Below are positions 1-7,267 of a stretch of 64,000 nucleotides of DNA, in pieces. Source of the stretch: Myxococcales bacterium. GTDB taxonomy: Bacteria; Myxococcota_A; Polyangia; Palsa-1104; JAEUJZ01. Numbering within the stretch: position 1 is the stretch's first letter; every line of letters starts with the position of its first letter. The DNA is taken from contig JAEUKA010000024.1 in NCBI GenBank assembly GCA_016794465.1, positions 133,511 through 197,510 of the forward strand. Reading direction: 5' to 3'. The notes beneath the pieces are model-generated. The model did not search any database and was not told the DNA's origin. It was given only the letters and a program-made list of their open reading frames with translations. The translations under genes were made by a program, and so were the position numbers.

Positions 1-722
1 AGATTCATACCGTGGATCTGAATCGCGATGGCAGAGATGAGATCGTCGCCAGTGTCGTCGATGGGGCTGGAAACGGAGTCCTGTATTCGTACACGCTGTC
101 CGCGCCTCCGATCACGGTCGTTAGGGACACCTATATCCCGCAGGCCATGGGTCCGCTGTATGTCGTGATCGCGGACTTTGACGGTGACTCAAGCCCGGAT
201 GTCATCACCGCTTCAAAGGTTGGGCTCAAAAAGTACACCGCAATCGGCACCAAGTTGGGTGCCTCTGTACCCTATTCCCTGGGCGGAACTGTCCCCGGTG
301 GCGTCGTCGCTGGTGACTGGGACAATGATGGAAAAATGGACTTGGCGGTGCTGCATAAGGATGACCAGAAGGTGTCCTTCTATCGCAACGAGACTACCTT
401 CAAGCTGACCGCTACCGTGCCGACTCTATCTGGTATCGATCTGATGCGTACGCTGCGAGCGCAGGCTGTGGATGTCAACTGTGACGGACTCACCGATCTG
501 CTGGTGAATCGCGGGCTCACTCTCAACGGTGATCTATCGGTACTCCTGAACAAAGGGAATGGCAGCTTCCGACCGGCGATTCCGATCAATACACAGGGCT
601 ATGCTGGCGGTCCGTTCTTGGTACTCGATCTGAATCAGGACACCATGCCCAAGCTGATCACGCGTGGCAATCCCACCGACTCGACATCCAAAGTGAACAT
701 CTCTCCGCTCGGGACTCCGTAA
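1..722 (+). CDS. FG-GAP/VCBS repeat surface protein, 5' truncated by window edge
   Basis: The frame is open to the left edge, and the codons before the first possible start (GTG at 12) continue an FG-GAP-like repeat, so the gene almost certainly begins outside the window. Calcium-binding-type repeat cores such as DLNRDGRDE, DFDGDSSPD, DWDNDGKMD and DVNCDGLTD are spaced about 50-60 residues apart, the usual layout of integrin-alpha/VCBS beta-propellers. The protein is probably exported and binds a partner or matrix; no enzyme motif is visible. It is a paralogue of the next gene (both share the VNCDGLTDLL core) and lies 50 bp upstream of it on the same strand. Confidence 0.8.
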   Translation, partial: IHTVDLNRDGRDEIVASVVDGAGNGVLYSYTLSAPPITVVRDTYIPQAMGPLYVVIADFDGDSSPDVITASKVGLKKYTAIGTKLGASVPYSLGGTVPGGVVAGDWDNDGKMDLAVLHKDDQKVSFYRNETTFKLTATVPTLSGIDLMRTLRAQAVDVNCDGLTDLLVNRGLTLNGDLSVLLNKGNGSFRPAIPINTQGYAGGPFLVLDLNQDTMPKLITRGNPTDSTSKVNISPLGTP

Positions 723-771
723 CGGTCGGGATGATCGAAAGGAATCGGTCGCCAGCTTAGGAGTACGCCGC

Positions 772-2139
772 ATGAGACTCTCTGTTCGCACTTGGTCGCT
801 GACCGTCGTGTTAGGAATCAGCTGTCTGCTTCAGACCAGCGGCTGCACCGATCTGTGGGCAAGCTCTCTCCTCGAAGACAAGCGCAACTGCGCGATCGCT
901 CCGGCGGTGTGTAGTGACTTTGAGGAGTGTGACTACTACACCGAGACATGTAAGCCGCTGCCACCGCCAAGCTGTCCGCCGATCCTACTCGAGTCCGTCA
1001 TCCCAAGCTCGGGCAGTCGGGTCGGTGGGAGCAAAGTCACGATCACCGGAAGCGGCTTCCAGGGCAGCATGCGCGTCGAGATTGACGGAACCGAGCTAAC
1101 CGATGTGGTGGTGGAAGCCTCGAGTCAGCTGTCGGGAACGCTGGGCGCCTCGCTGGCTTCGTGTGGTCCGTCGGCAGTTACCCTGATCAGCTCTTGCTTT
1201 GAGCGCGTGAGCCAAGAGGGAGCGTTCTTCTATTCCCTCGATCCGCTGGTGTTTGACGATCAGCCGCAGGTCCTCCCTTCGCAATCAGGAACAGTGGTGC
1301 AGCAGCTGCTTTCCGACGACGTAAACGGAGACGGAGATCCCGACATCATCGGCATCGAATCAAGTGGCATACGGAGCTTTCTCAGCGACGGCAGCGGCTC
1401 ATTTACGACCAGCGGCGCCCAGAGCTTGGGAGGCTCTCTGTTTCAGGCCGCGCTCGGCGATGTCACCGGAGACAGAGAGCTCGATGTGGTCATCACCGAT
1501 CAGAGCAACCCCCGGCTGTGGCTGCTAAAAAACGACGGTAAGGGAGTCTTTGGTGCGCAGAGTGTGGCGATGCCCGAGCCGCTGCGCGGAGTCGTCCTGA
1601 CCGATCTGACCGGTGACAAGATCGCGGACGCGCTGGTGGTAAGCAGAAGTGGCACGCTGTACCTCCTGACCGGGAGCAGCAGCGGACTCACCGGACCCGA
1701 CACGCTCGCCACCGGACTCCCCACCGACTCCGGCTTCACCGCACTCGCGGACGTGACAGGGGATGGACTGTCGGAGCTGCTGGTTCCGGGGGGGAGTGCT
1801 CAGGTGGTAGAGGTGTGGCAGAAGAGTGGCGCGAAGGCCTTTTCCCGACTTGTCCAGAAGTCGGTTCCTGGCCCCGCAGTCTCTGTGCTGGCGGTGGAGC
1901 TGAGCGGCGACAGCAAGCTCGATCTTGTGGTGGCCCTGGCGGGACAAAAAAATGTCGCGGTGCTGGCGGGACAAGCGGGGGGAATGCTTGGGAATGCCAC
2001 CACAGTCGCTGCTGGAGTGGAGCCGCGCTGGCTCTTTCCCACTGTCGCTGCGGTCAAGAAATCTTTCCCCTCTACGGGGTGTGCGTCGCGCCCGTTGACT
2101 GGGCAAAGGGGGATCATCACAAAGACTGAAAGGGGTTGA
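772..2139 (+). pseudogene. IPT/TIG + FG-GAP lipoprotein, 5' part, interrupted by an integrated element
   Basis: ATG at 772 starts a lipoprotein signal peptide (lipobox LLQTSGC), then a short Cys-rich segment, an IPT/TIG immunoglobulin-like domain (about residues 65-150, PSSGSRVGGSKVTITGSGF) and several FG-GAP repeats (DVNGDGDPD, DVTGDRELD, DLTGDKIAD, DVTGDGLSE). After VEPRWL at about 2034 the frame leaves the family and reads 35 unrelated residues to a stop at 2139. The missing C-terminus lies at 6260-6530 in the same frame after removal of the intervening DNA; the joined gene is 1518 bp (505 aa). The truncated protein could still be made and exported. It is a paralogue of the gene upstream. 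Confidence 0.85.
2019..2033 (+). repeat. Left direct repeat (attL-like) of the element
   Basis: GGAGCCGCGCTGGCT, identical to 6260-6274. It contains an inverted repeat GAGCC-gcgct-GGCTC (2020-2034), the layout expected of a tyrosine-recombinase core: two half-sites around a short crossover spacer. It falls in the host gene sequence encoding EPRWL. Confidence 0.8.
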
Positions 2140-2170
2140 AAGTTGGCGGACTCCGCGTGACCATGATCGG

Positions 2171-3298
2171 GTGCCGGTCTATGGTCCTTACGCTCCGACC
2201 CCGCCCAAGACCCAGTGGCGCGTGGTGGTGAGTACGAAAGGAACACGTCGCAGCCTCTGTTTTCCCTCACAGGAACTGGCGGCAGCGATGATTCCAGTGC
2301 TACAGCAAGAGCTGCAAAAGGAGTCGCGCTGGCCGCTGCACCTGGCGATTGATTCCTACCTCTCCTACAAGCAACAGGAGGGCCTTCGGGAGTCCTCTGT
2401 TCGCTGTCTGGCGCGGCGTCTGCGCGGCTTTCTGCCCGCAGAGTGTGACGTGAAGTCCGTCGATGTTCAGCTCGCTCAAGCTCTTTATCAAGCAGAGTCG
2501 CTGCGGCGCACCTCGCGTGGTCCTCTGTCTGCGGCCACTCATCGGGCGGTGCTGCGCAACACCCGCGAGCTGTGGCGGTGGCTCCAGCAGCAAGGACTCT
2601 GTAACGACAATCCGTGGCAGCAGGTACGTCCCGTCGGTCGGATTCAGTCCGGAAAGTCGCAGCTCCGTCATCAGGAAGTGAAGCGACTGGAACAGCAGCT
2701 CTTTTCCGACGCGCAGAGCGGGCAAGAAGGAGCCCTGGCGCTGCTCCTACAGCTGTATACCGGACTCCGCTCCAGCGAGCTCTTGGGACTGACTGTCCGC
2801 GACGTGGAGCGCATCGATACAGAGAGCCTCACGCTGGTCTGGATTGAGCGCGGCAAGACCAAGCACGCGCGCCGCTCGGTCGTGGTGTTTGCCCCGGTGG
2901 CAGCGCTGCTTCATCGCCACTGCGCGATGCGTCCTGGTGAGCAGAGAGTCTTTGCGGCAGCTCGCACGAAACAGCCCCAGCCTGGTTATCTGTACAAGCG
3001 GCTCGCCGCGTACTGCCAAAAGCTTAAGCTTCCGCACTGCTGTCCTCATGCTCTGCGCGGCCTGTATGCCACGCTCGCGATTGATGGCGGAGCCCCCAGC
3101 CATGCCGTCGCCAAAGCGCTCGGACACGGCTCCTTTGCGATCACCGCCAAGCACTACGCATCACCCAGCGCGGTCCTGTCTGCCCAGTTTCGCAGCCTGG
3201 CCGCAGCACTGCATGGCAGTGAAGCCCTTTCGATCGTACAGAGTCTTTCGCAAGCAGAGCGCGAGCTGCTAAGAAAGCTGCTTGGTTCCTGTTCGTAG
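2171..3298 (+). CDS. Tyrosine recombinase/integrase
   Basis: A 375-aa phage-integrase-family protein. The N-terminal half (about residues 55-160) resembles a SAM-like core-binding domain, and the C-terminal half holds the catalytic residues: Arg200 in GLRSSELLGL, HALR with His293 and Arg296, His319 in LGHGS, and nucleophile Tyr329 in KHYAS. It would cut and join at the 15-bp cores bracketing the element. GTG at 2171 is the proposed start; no strong ribosome site precedes it. It lies just inside the left repeat, as expected for an integrase next to its att site. The family gives recombination chemistry with confidence; the site assignment is inferred from context. No excisionase gene is adjacent. 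Confidence 0.9.
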   Translation: MPVYGPYAPTPPKTQWRVVVSTKGTRRSLCFPSQELAAAMIPVLQQELQKESRWPLHLAIDSYLSYKQQEGLRESSVRCLARRLRGFLPAECDVKSVDVQLAQALYQAESLRRTSRGPLSAATHRAVLRNTRELWRWLQQQGLCNDNPWQQVRPVGRIQSGKSQLRHQEVKRLEQQLFSDAQSGQEGALALLLQLYTGLRSSELLGLTVRDVERIDTESLTLVWIERGKTKHARRSVVVFAPVAALLHRHCAMRPGEQRVFAAARTKQPQPGYLYKRLAAYCQKLKLPHCCPHALRGLYATLAIDGGAPSHAVAKALGHGSFAITAKHYASPSAVLSAQFRSLAAALHGSEALSIVQSLSQAERELLRKLLGSCS

Positions 3299-3373
3299 CG
3301 CCAGACTCCCAAAGAAATCAGACAGTTCCCAAGTTCACTTGAAGCCCGAGGAGAAAACCGGTGAAATTAGCGG

Positions 3374-3691
3374 ATGCGAACCTTCCAGATGATCCCTTCT
3401 TCCCTGTCAGGACTCCTCCTTGGGACCGCGTTGCTGCTCGCCAGCATGTCGAGTCCAGCGATCGCCGTGTCAACTGCCACAGCTTCGCCGGTGAGCGACG
3501 CCCAGAGCCTGGCCCCTCCCAGCGCAGAGCAGCCCCTAGACCCGCTCGCGATGAGCGTCGAAACGTCCCATGAGCCCCATCACCTTGCCAAAAAGCCGCC
3601 GACGCATCAGCAGCGCTGCTTGGCCTCCTGTCGCGGCATTGTGTCCGCCACCGCTCACAGCAAGTGCATGCACAAGTGTATGTCGCGGTAG
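3374..3691 (+). CDS. Small secreted protein with twin CX3C motif
   Basis: A 105-aa protein; ATG 3374 is the first start after an in-frame stop. Residues 1-31 form a Sec signal peptide (hydrophobic SGLLLGTALLLASM, cleavage near SPAIA). The mature part is low-complexity and then ends in C82-x3-C86-x11-C98-x3-C102, a spacing typical of a disulphide-linked helical hairpin. No family recognised. An AGGAG lies about 20 nt upstream, which is far. It is the second gene of the element, after the recombinase, and overlaps the upstream extension of the hydrolase frame, suggesting co-transcription. A secreted stress or antagonism role is possible but unsupported. Confidence 0.55.
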   Translation: MRTFQMIPSSLSGLLLGTALLLASMSSPAIAVSTATASPVSDAQSLAPPSAEQPLDPLAMSVETSHEPHHLAKKPPTHQQRCLASCRGIVSATAHSKCMHKCMSR

Positions 3692-5315
3692 GCGCAGCGG
3701 AAGCTCTCGCGGGATCTTTCCTTCCCTCCTGCTTGTATGCCTATTCCTAACTGCTTTAGGAATCGGCTCTGCTCAGGCCGCAGCCGATCTTCCCGTCGCG
3801 ATGCAGCAGGTACTCCACGACTGGCAAGCCCCAGGAATGGCGATTGCGATCGTCCATGATCAGCAGGTTCTGTTTGTGGGAGGAATGGGCAAGCGCAAGC
3901 TGGGTGAGCCCGCTGTGGTCGATGCCCACACTCGCTTTGCGATTGCCTCACTGACCAAGACCTTCACTGCGGCAGCGGTGCTGACTCTGGTGGAAGAAGG
4001 AAAGCTGTCGCTCGATGCGCCGGTCAAAGATCTGTGGCCGGGACTGATGCTGTCCGATCCGACCGTCACCAGCCAGCTCACCCTGCGCGACATCCTGTCC
4101 CACCGCAGTGGCATCGATGAGTCCGCCGACCTGCTCTGGACCAGTACCGGCTACGATCGGAGTGAGGTCCTACAGAGACTCCGAACCGTGCCGCAAGCCA
4201 GTCCGCTGCGCAGCCGCTTTAGCTACAGCAACGTCCTGTATGTTCTGGCCGGAGAAGTGGCCGCTCGCGTCGCTGGTCAGCCCTGGGAATCTCTGGTCCG
4301 TACCCGTCTGCTTGCGCCCGCAAACCTCACCGATGCCGGCTTTGGGATTCCTACCGCTGCCGATGGGAATGTGGCGCACCCACATACCCAAAGACAAGGC
4401 GTCATCACCGCGATTGCGCCGCGTGCGGTGGACAACATTGCGCCGGCTGCCGCGCTGTTTGCCAGTGCTACCGATCTTGCCAGCTGGCTCAAGGTCTGGT
4501 TACACACGCCAGCTCTCGACGGAAAATCCACGGAAAAACCGGTACTTAGCAGGACTCTTATTGATCTGATGATGACGCCGCAGATGCTGGTTGGTCTGCG
4601 ACCTTGGGCCAAGGCACTGTACCCAGAGAGTCACTTTTTGGCCCACGGACTGGGCTGGATGCTGCAGGACTATCGCGGTCGGATGGTGGCCTGGAATACC
4701 GGTGGACTCGACGGATTTTCCTGTTCCTTGGCCGTCCTTCCGGAAGAAAAGTTCGGGGTGGCCGTCCTGACGAATGTGCCGTGGACCGGACTCCCAGAAG
4801 CGATGGTGTTTCAGCTGATTGACGACTGGCTCGGTCAAGGGCTTGGCCAAATCGGCAGACCAGGTAAGTCTGACCAAATGAACCAACTGAACCAGATAGA
4901 TAAAACTGGTAAGATCGGTAAAGCTGGTAAGATCGGCAAAGACTGGAGCGGCATTCGGCTCAAGATGTCGCTGGAGAGTCGTGCCCGGCAAGCAGCGGCC
5001 CGGGCGGCCCAAGACGGAACCAAGACCAGCACGACCTTTCCGATTCCCGTCGAGCGACTGATTGGCAAGTATTCCTCACCGATGTTTGGTGACGCCGAGA
5101 TCTCTGCAAGCCCGAGCAAGGATGGACTGTCTCTGCGCACTGCCAAGTCACTGCGAGCGACGCTTTCCCCGTGGCAGCCGCAGAAGCTGCGCGTCCAGTT
5201 TGAAGATCCAGAGCTAGGCCACTGTCTGGGTACGATTCTCACCGCAAAAGACGGCACGGTGCTGGGCTTCGAGCTGGAAGATCACGGCAAGTTCCTGCGG
5301 AGTCCGAATCAGTAA
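3570..5315 (+). CDS. Serine beta-lactamase-family hydrolase (class C/PBP-like) with C-terminal domain
   Basis: The catalytic domain has S127-L-T-K130 (SxxK), Y219-S-N, and N376-T-G-G in the place of the KTG/HTG box. A C-terminal region from VERLIGKY resembles the DUF3471-like beta-domain often attached to such esterases/peptidases. Substrate is unknown; the family includes esterases, D-aminopeptidases and peptidoglycan hydrolases as well as beta-lactamases, so antibiotic resistance should not be assumed. A Lys/Gly-rich insert between the domains is built on an 18-bp DNA duplication (4906-4941). The start is uncertain: ATG 3570 gives an odd N-terminus overlapping the upstream gene, whereas a signal-peptide-like stretch begins near 3714 without a normal start codon; the first later ATG is 3801. 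Confidence 0.8.
   Translation: MSPITLPKSRRRISSAAWPPVAALCPPPLTASACTSVCRGRRSGSSRGIFPSLLLVCLFLTALGIGSAQAAADLPVAMQQVLHDWQAPGMAIAIVHDQQVLFVGGMGKRKLGEPAVVDAHTRFAIASLTKTFTAAAVLTLVEEGKLSLDAPVKDLWPGLMLSDPTVTSQLTLRDILSHRSGIDESADLLWTSTGYDRSEVLQRLRTVPQASPLRSRFSYSNVLYVLAGEVAARVAGQPWESLVRTRLLAPANLTDAGFGIPTAADGNVAHPHTQRQGVITAIAPRAVDNIAPAAALFASATDLASWLKVWLHTPALDGKSTEKPVLSRTLIDLMMTPQMLVGLRPWAKALYPESHFLAHGLGWMLQDYRGRMVAWNTGGLDGFSCSLAVLPEEKFGVAVLTNVPWTGLPEAMVFQLIDDWLGQGLGQIGRPGKSDQMNQLNQIDKTGKIGKAGKIGKDWSGIRLKMSLESRARQAAARAAQDGTKTSTTFPIPVERLIGKYSSPMFGDAEISASPSKDGLSLRTAKSLRATLSPWQPQKLRVQFEDPELGHCLGTILTAKDGTVLGFELEDHGKFLRSPNQ
4906..4941 (+). repeat. 18-bp tandem duplication inside the hydrolase gene
   Basis: Two copies of CTGGTAAGATCGGYAAAG, differing at one base, encode a Gly/Lys-rich linker between the hydrolase domain and its C-terminal domain. 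Confidence 0.75.
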
Positions 5316-5342
5316 AGGAGTCGCGCACAGCTGTGGTAGACA

Positions 5343-6143
5343 GTGGCGATGGACACGCCGTCAAGACAGCTGCTCTGCCTGGCCGAAGATCTCAACAGCA
5401 ACATGCCGCTGCGACCGGGTGATTTTCGACTCGAGACCAGTCGCTACACCATCATCTTTGGTGCCACAGAGGGCCCGCATGGGACGGTGGTGCAGCGCTT
5501 CCGGATGGCCCAAGATGAGGTCCCGCAGACCCTGGCAGAGATCCGCGAGCGGATGCGAAAGGAGGGTCGAACGGAAGCGCTGTTTGAGGTGGGTCCTTCG
5601 GCCACTCCAGCTGATCTGCCGGCACAGCTGCACGCGCTGGGAGTCGCTCCGTTTGCGCTGGAGCCCCAGACTGTGTCACTGCTGCTCTCCAATCCGGCAC
5701 CGGATTTTTTGCCGCCATGGCCGGACTCGGTTCGCATCAAGCGCGTCGAGGACTTCGACTCCTATCGCGAATCCCAGCGCGTGTTCTGGCAGTGCTTTGG
5801 CTACACTCCTGACGACTTTGAGACTGCCGTTCGCAAGGACTATGACTGTTACCAAGGAAGTCCGCTGTGGACCCGCTTTTCGGCCTCGATCGAGGGAGCC
5901 ATAGTCGGTGCAGGGGACGTAGTCTTTACTCCGGAAGCGGCGGTGCTGTGCGGTGGTGCCACCCTTCCTTCCTATCGCAGTCACGGAGTCTACAGAGCCC
6001 TCCTTTCCGCGCGCTACGAAGAGGCCTGTCGACGAGGAACGCCACACCTGCTGACCCAAGCCGGACACATGTCGCAGCCGATTCTGTTGCGGCTGGGATT
6101 CCGTCCGCTGTGTACGGTGAAGATCTTCCACGATCGGCTATAG
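5343..6143 (+). CDS. GNAT-family N-acetyltransferase
   Basis: A 266-aa protein. The C-terminal about 120 residues carry the GNAT fold signature: a beta-strand pair (AIVGAGDVVFTPEAAVLCGG), then an acetyl-CoA-binding loop and helix around PSYRSHGVYRALL (canonical R/Q-x-x-G-x-G/A region, here RSHGVYRA), ending in GFRP typical of the last strand. The N-terminal half is probably a second, degenerate GNAT-like lobe. It would transfer an acetyl group to an unknown amine. GTG 5343 or ATG 5349 may start it; TAAAGGAG at 5313-5320 (the hydrolase stop) is over 20 nt upstream. It is the last element gene; its stop lies in the first copy of a 22-bp tandem repeat. Confidence 0.8.
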   Translation: MAMDTPSRQLLCLAEDLNSNMPLRPGDFRLETSRYTIIFGATEGPHGTVVQRFRMAQDEVPQTLAEIRERMRKEGRTEALFEVGPSATPADLPAQLHALGVAPFALEPQTVSLLLSNPAPDFLPPWPDSVRIKRVEDFDSYRESQRVFWQCFGYTPDDFETAVRKDYDCYQGSPLWTRFSASIEGAIVGAGDVVFTPEAAVLCGGATLPSYRSHGVYRALLSARYEEACRRGTPHLLTQAGHMSQPILLRLGFRPLCTVKIFHDRL

Positions 6144-6194
6144 CCGCGCGCACGATCGACTGTAGCCGCGCGCACGACCGGCTGTAGCCGCGCA
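6131..6194 (+). repeat. 22-bp tandem repeat at the right end of the element
   Basis: Units at 6131-6152, 6153-6174 and a shortened 6175-6194, consensus CGATCGRCTRTAGCCGCGCGCA. The shared AGCCGCGC is also the centre of the 15-bp direct repeats 65 bp away, suggesting recombinase-binding or accessory sites. The acetyltransferase stop codon is inside unit 1. Confidence 0.8.
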
Positions 6195-6259
6195 CAGATT
6201 CCCATCTCTTTCCCCCGCGCCGGTTTTGGCGTCTGCTGCGACGGAGTTTATTCTGGGAC

Positions 6260-6274
6260 GGAGCCGCGCTGGCT
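6260..6274 (+). repeat. Right direct repeat (attR-like) of the element
   Basis: GGAGCCGCGCTGGCT, identical to 2019-2033; flanking bases differ on both sides (C/T before, T/C after), so the identity is exactly 15 bp. It reads EPRWL in the host gene frame and rejoins the interrupted lipoprotein. Confidence 0.8.
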
Positions 6275-6530
6275 TGCTGCCGTGGATGTCAACTGTGATG
6301 GACTGACGGATCTGTTGGCGAGCAGTACCACCGAGAGCAAGCTGGGACTCTTGCTAAACAGAGGCGGTGGCACGCTGGCACCGGCCCAGCAGATCAATCT
6401 CAGTCCAAACCTAAGCGGCCCGGCGCAGGCGCTGTTTGTGCGTGATGTCAACTTTGATGGCACCGCCGATCTCCTCGTCGGCAGCAACCAGACGCCGGCC
6501 TACCTCTTGATTGCCAACATCTCACCGTAA
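6260..6530 (+). pseudogene. FG-GAP lipoprotein, 3' part (displaced C-terminus)
   Basis: Reading from the right repeat gives EPRWLAAVDVNCDGLTDLL and a second repeat core DVNFDGTADLL, then a stop at 6530. It has no start, signal or ribosome site of its own; GTG 6282 lies within a repeat. It continues, in the same codon phase, the gene that breaks off at about 2033, and it matches the C-terminal repeats of the paralogue at the window's left edge. It is therefore the severed 3' end of that gene. Confidence 0.85.
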
Positions 6531-6614
6531 ATGCTCCAGATGGATCAGTCCGGCGGGTTGATTGCGTGGTAAGGCTTTTCCGCAAGCGCCATCGCTTGTG
6601 ATGAGGAGGAGCCC

Positions 6615-7241
6615 GTGACGTTCGCACCTTCCCTGTTCCCGTTTCCGCGCCTTCGCCGTCGGCTGCCGCAGGTCCTGTGTGGGCTTGGCCTGTCGCTTTT
6701 GGTGACCAGCACCGCCTGTAGCCTACAGCCGAAGTCACCGCCAATCGCGACGCAGATGACCATGGCCTCGTTTGCGGTGGACACCCACCTTGGCAAAAAG
6801 TCAGCCGAGGAGGCGCTGCAGAAAGGGCCGCTGGTGGTCCTGTTTTATCGCGGCCACTGGTGACCCTTCTGTCGCAAGCAGCTCGGGCAGCTGCAACAAA
6901 ACCTGGCAGAGTTTGACCGGCGAAACGCAACGCTGTGGGCGGTAAGTGCCGATCCGATGGAAGAAGCGCAGCGGCTGGCCAAAAAGCTGGAGCTTGGCTT
7001 CCCCGTCGTCGCCGATCCAGAGCTGGCGCTGATCCGCAAGTTTGGCGTCGAGATGCAAGGTCGCGAGATCGCGATTCCCAGCATGTTCGTGCTGGAAGCC
7101 AAGACCGGCCGCGTCACCTGGCGTTACATCGGCGAAACCATGTTCGATCGACCCAAGCTACAGCCGGTGCTTCAGGCCATCGAGCAGGCCGGCGGCACTC
7201 CCCAAGCCGTGTCCACCACTCCCGCTCCCGCTTCACCCTGA
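6615..7241 (+). CDS. Peroxiredoxin-like (AhpC/TSA) lipoprotein, probable selenoprotein with in-frame UGA
   Basis: GTG 6615 after AGGAGGAG starts a lipoprotein signal (lipobox TSTAC, Cys35). The thioredoxin-fold segment VVLFYRGHW is followed by TGA at 6861-6863 and then PFCRKQLGQ in the same frame, continuing to 7241. The family motif is RGHWCPFC, so TGA stands exactly at the peroxidatic/CxxC Cys (residue 83) giving U-P-F-C86. The rest is a complete C-terminal peroxiredoxin domain with no other stop, 208 residues in all. It would reduce peroxides or disulphides in the periplasm. A SECIS-like hairpin follows the TGA. A nonsense mutation is the alternative, but the downstream half shows no decay. 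Confidence 0.78.
6878..6894 (+). promoter_or_regulatory. SECIS-like hairpin downstream of the in-frame UGA
   Basis: A perfect 6-bp stem GCAGCT/AGCTGC closes a 5-nt loop CGGGC. The loop begins 21 nt after the TGA, and a G occupies one of its first two positions, matching the general bacterial SECIS layout (short stem, G near the start of the apical loop, about 16-37 nt from UGA). Seen by eye; not folded computationally. Confidence 0.6.
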
Positions 7242-7267
7242 CGCAGCACCGCCAACCGCTCGCACTG

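Larger units (their letters stand above)
2019..6274 (+). mobile_element. Small integrative element: tyrosine recombinase plus hydrolase and acetyltransferase cargo
   Basis: An approximately 4.24 kb segment is bounded by perfect 15-bp direct repeats (2019-2033 and 6260-6274) and splits a lipoprotein gene whose frame is restored exactly if one repeat and the DNA between are removed. Gene order inside: tyrosine recombinase (2171-3298), small secreted Cys protein (3374-3691), serine hydrolase (to 5315), GNAT acetyltransferase (5343-6143), all co-oriented with the host gene. A 22-bp tandem repeat sharing bases with the core lies near the right end. No excisionase, relaxase or phage structural gene is visible, so mobility in trans or by the integrase alone is inferred. 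Confidence 0.85.

Noticed and set aside
3361..3573. Alternative gene from GTG 3361 close to AGGAG
   Set aside because: Better ribosome spacing, but the product has no signal or motif; the 3374 frame has a clear signal peptide and Cys pattern.
3570..5315. Antibiotic-resistance beta-lactamase
   Set aside because: Only family-level serine-hydrolase motifs are present; most relatives with this C-terminal domain are esterases or peptidases.
6957..7241. A separate short peroxiredoxin-like gene starting at ATG 6957
   Set aside because: Its start lies inside the peroxiredoxin domain; the upstream half with signal peptide is in the same frame and only the TGA at 6861 intervenes.
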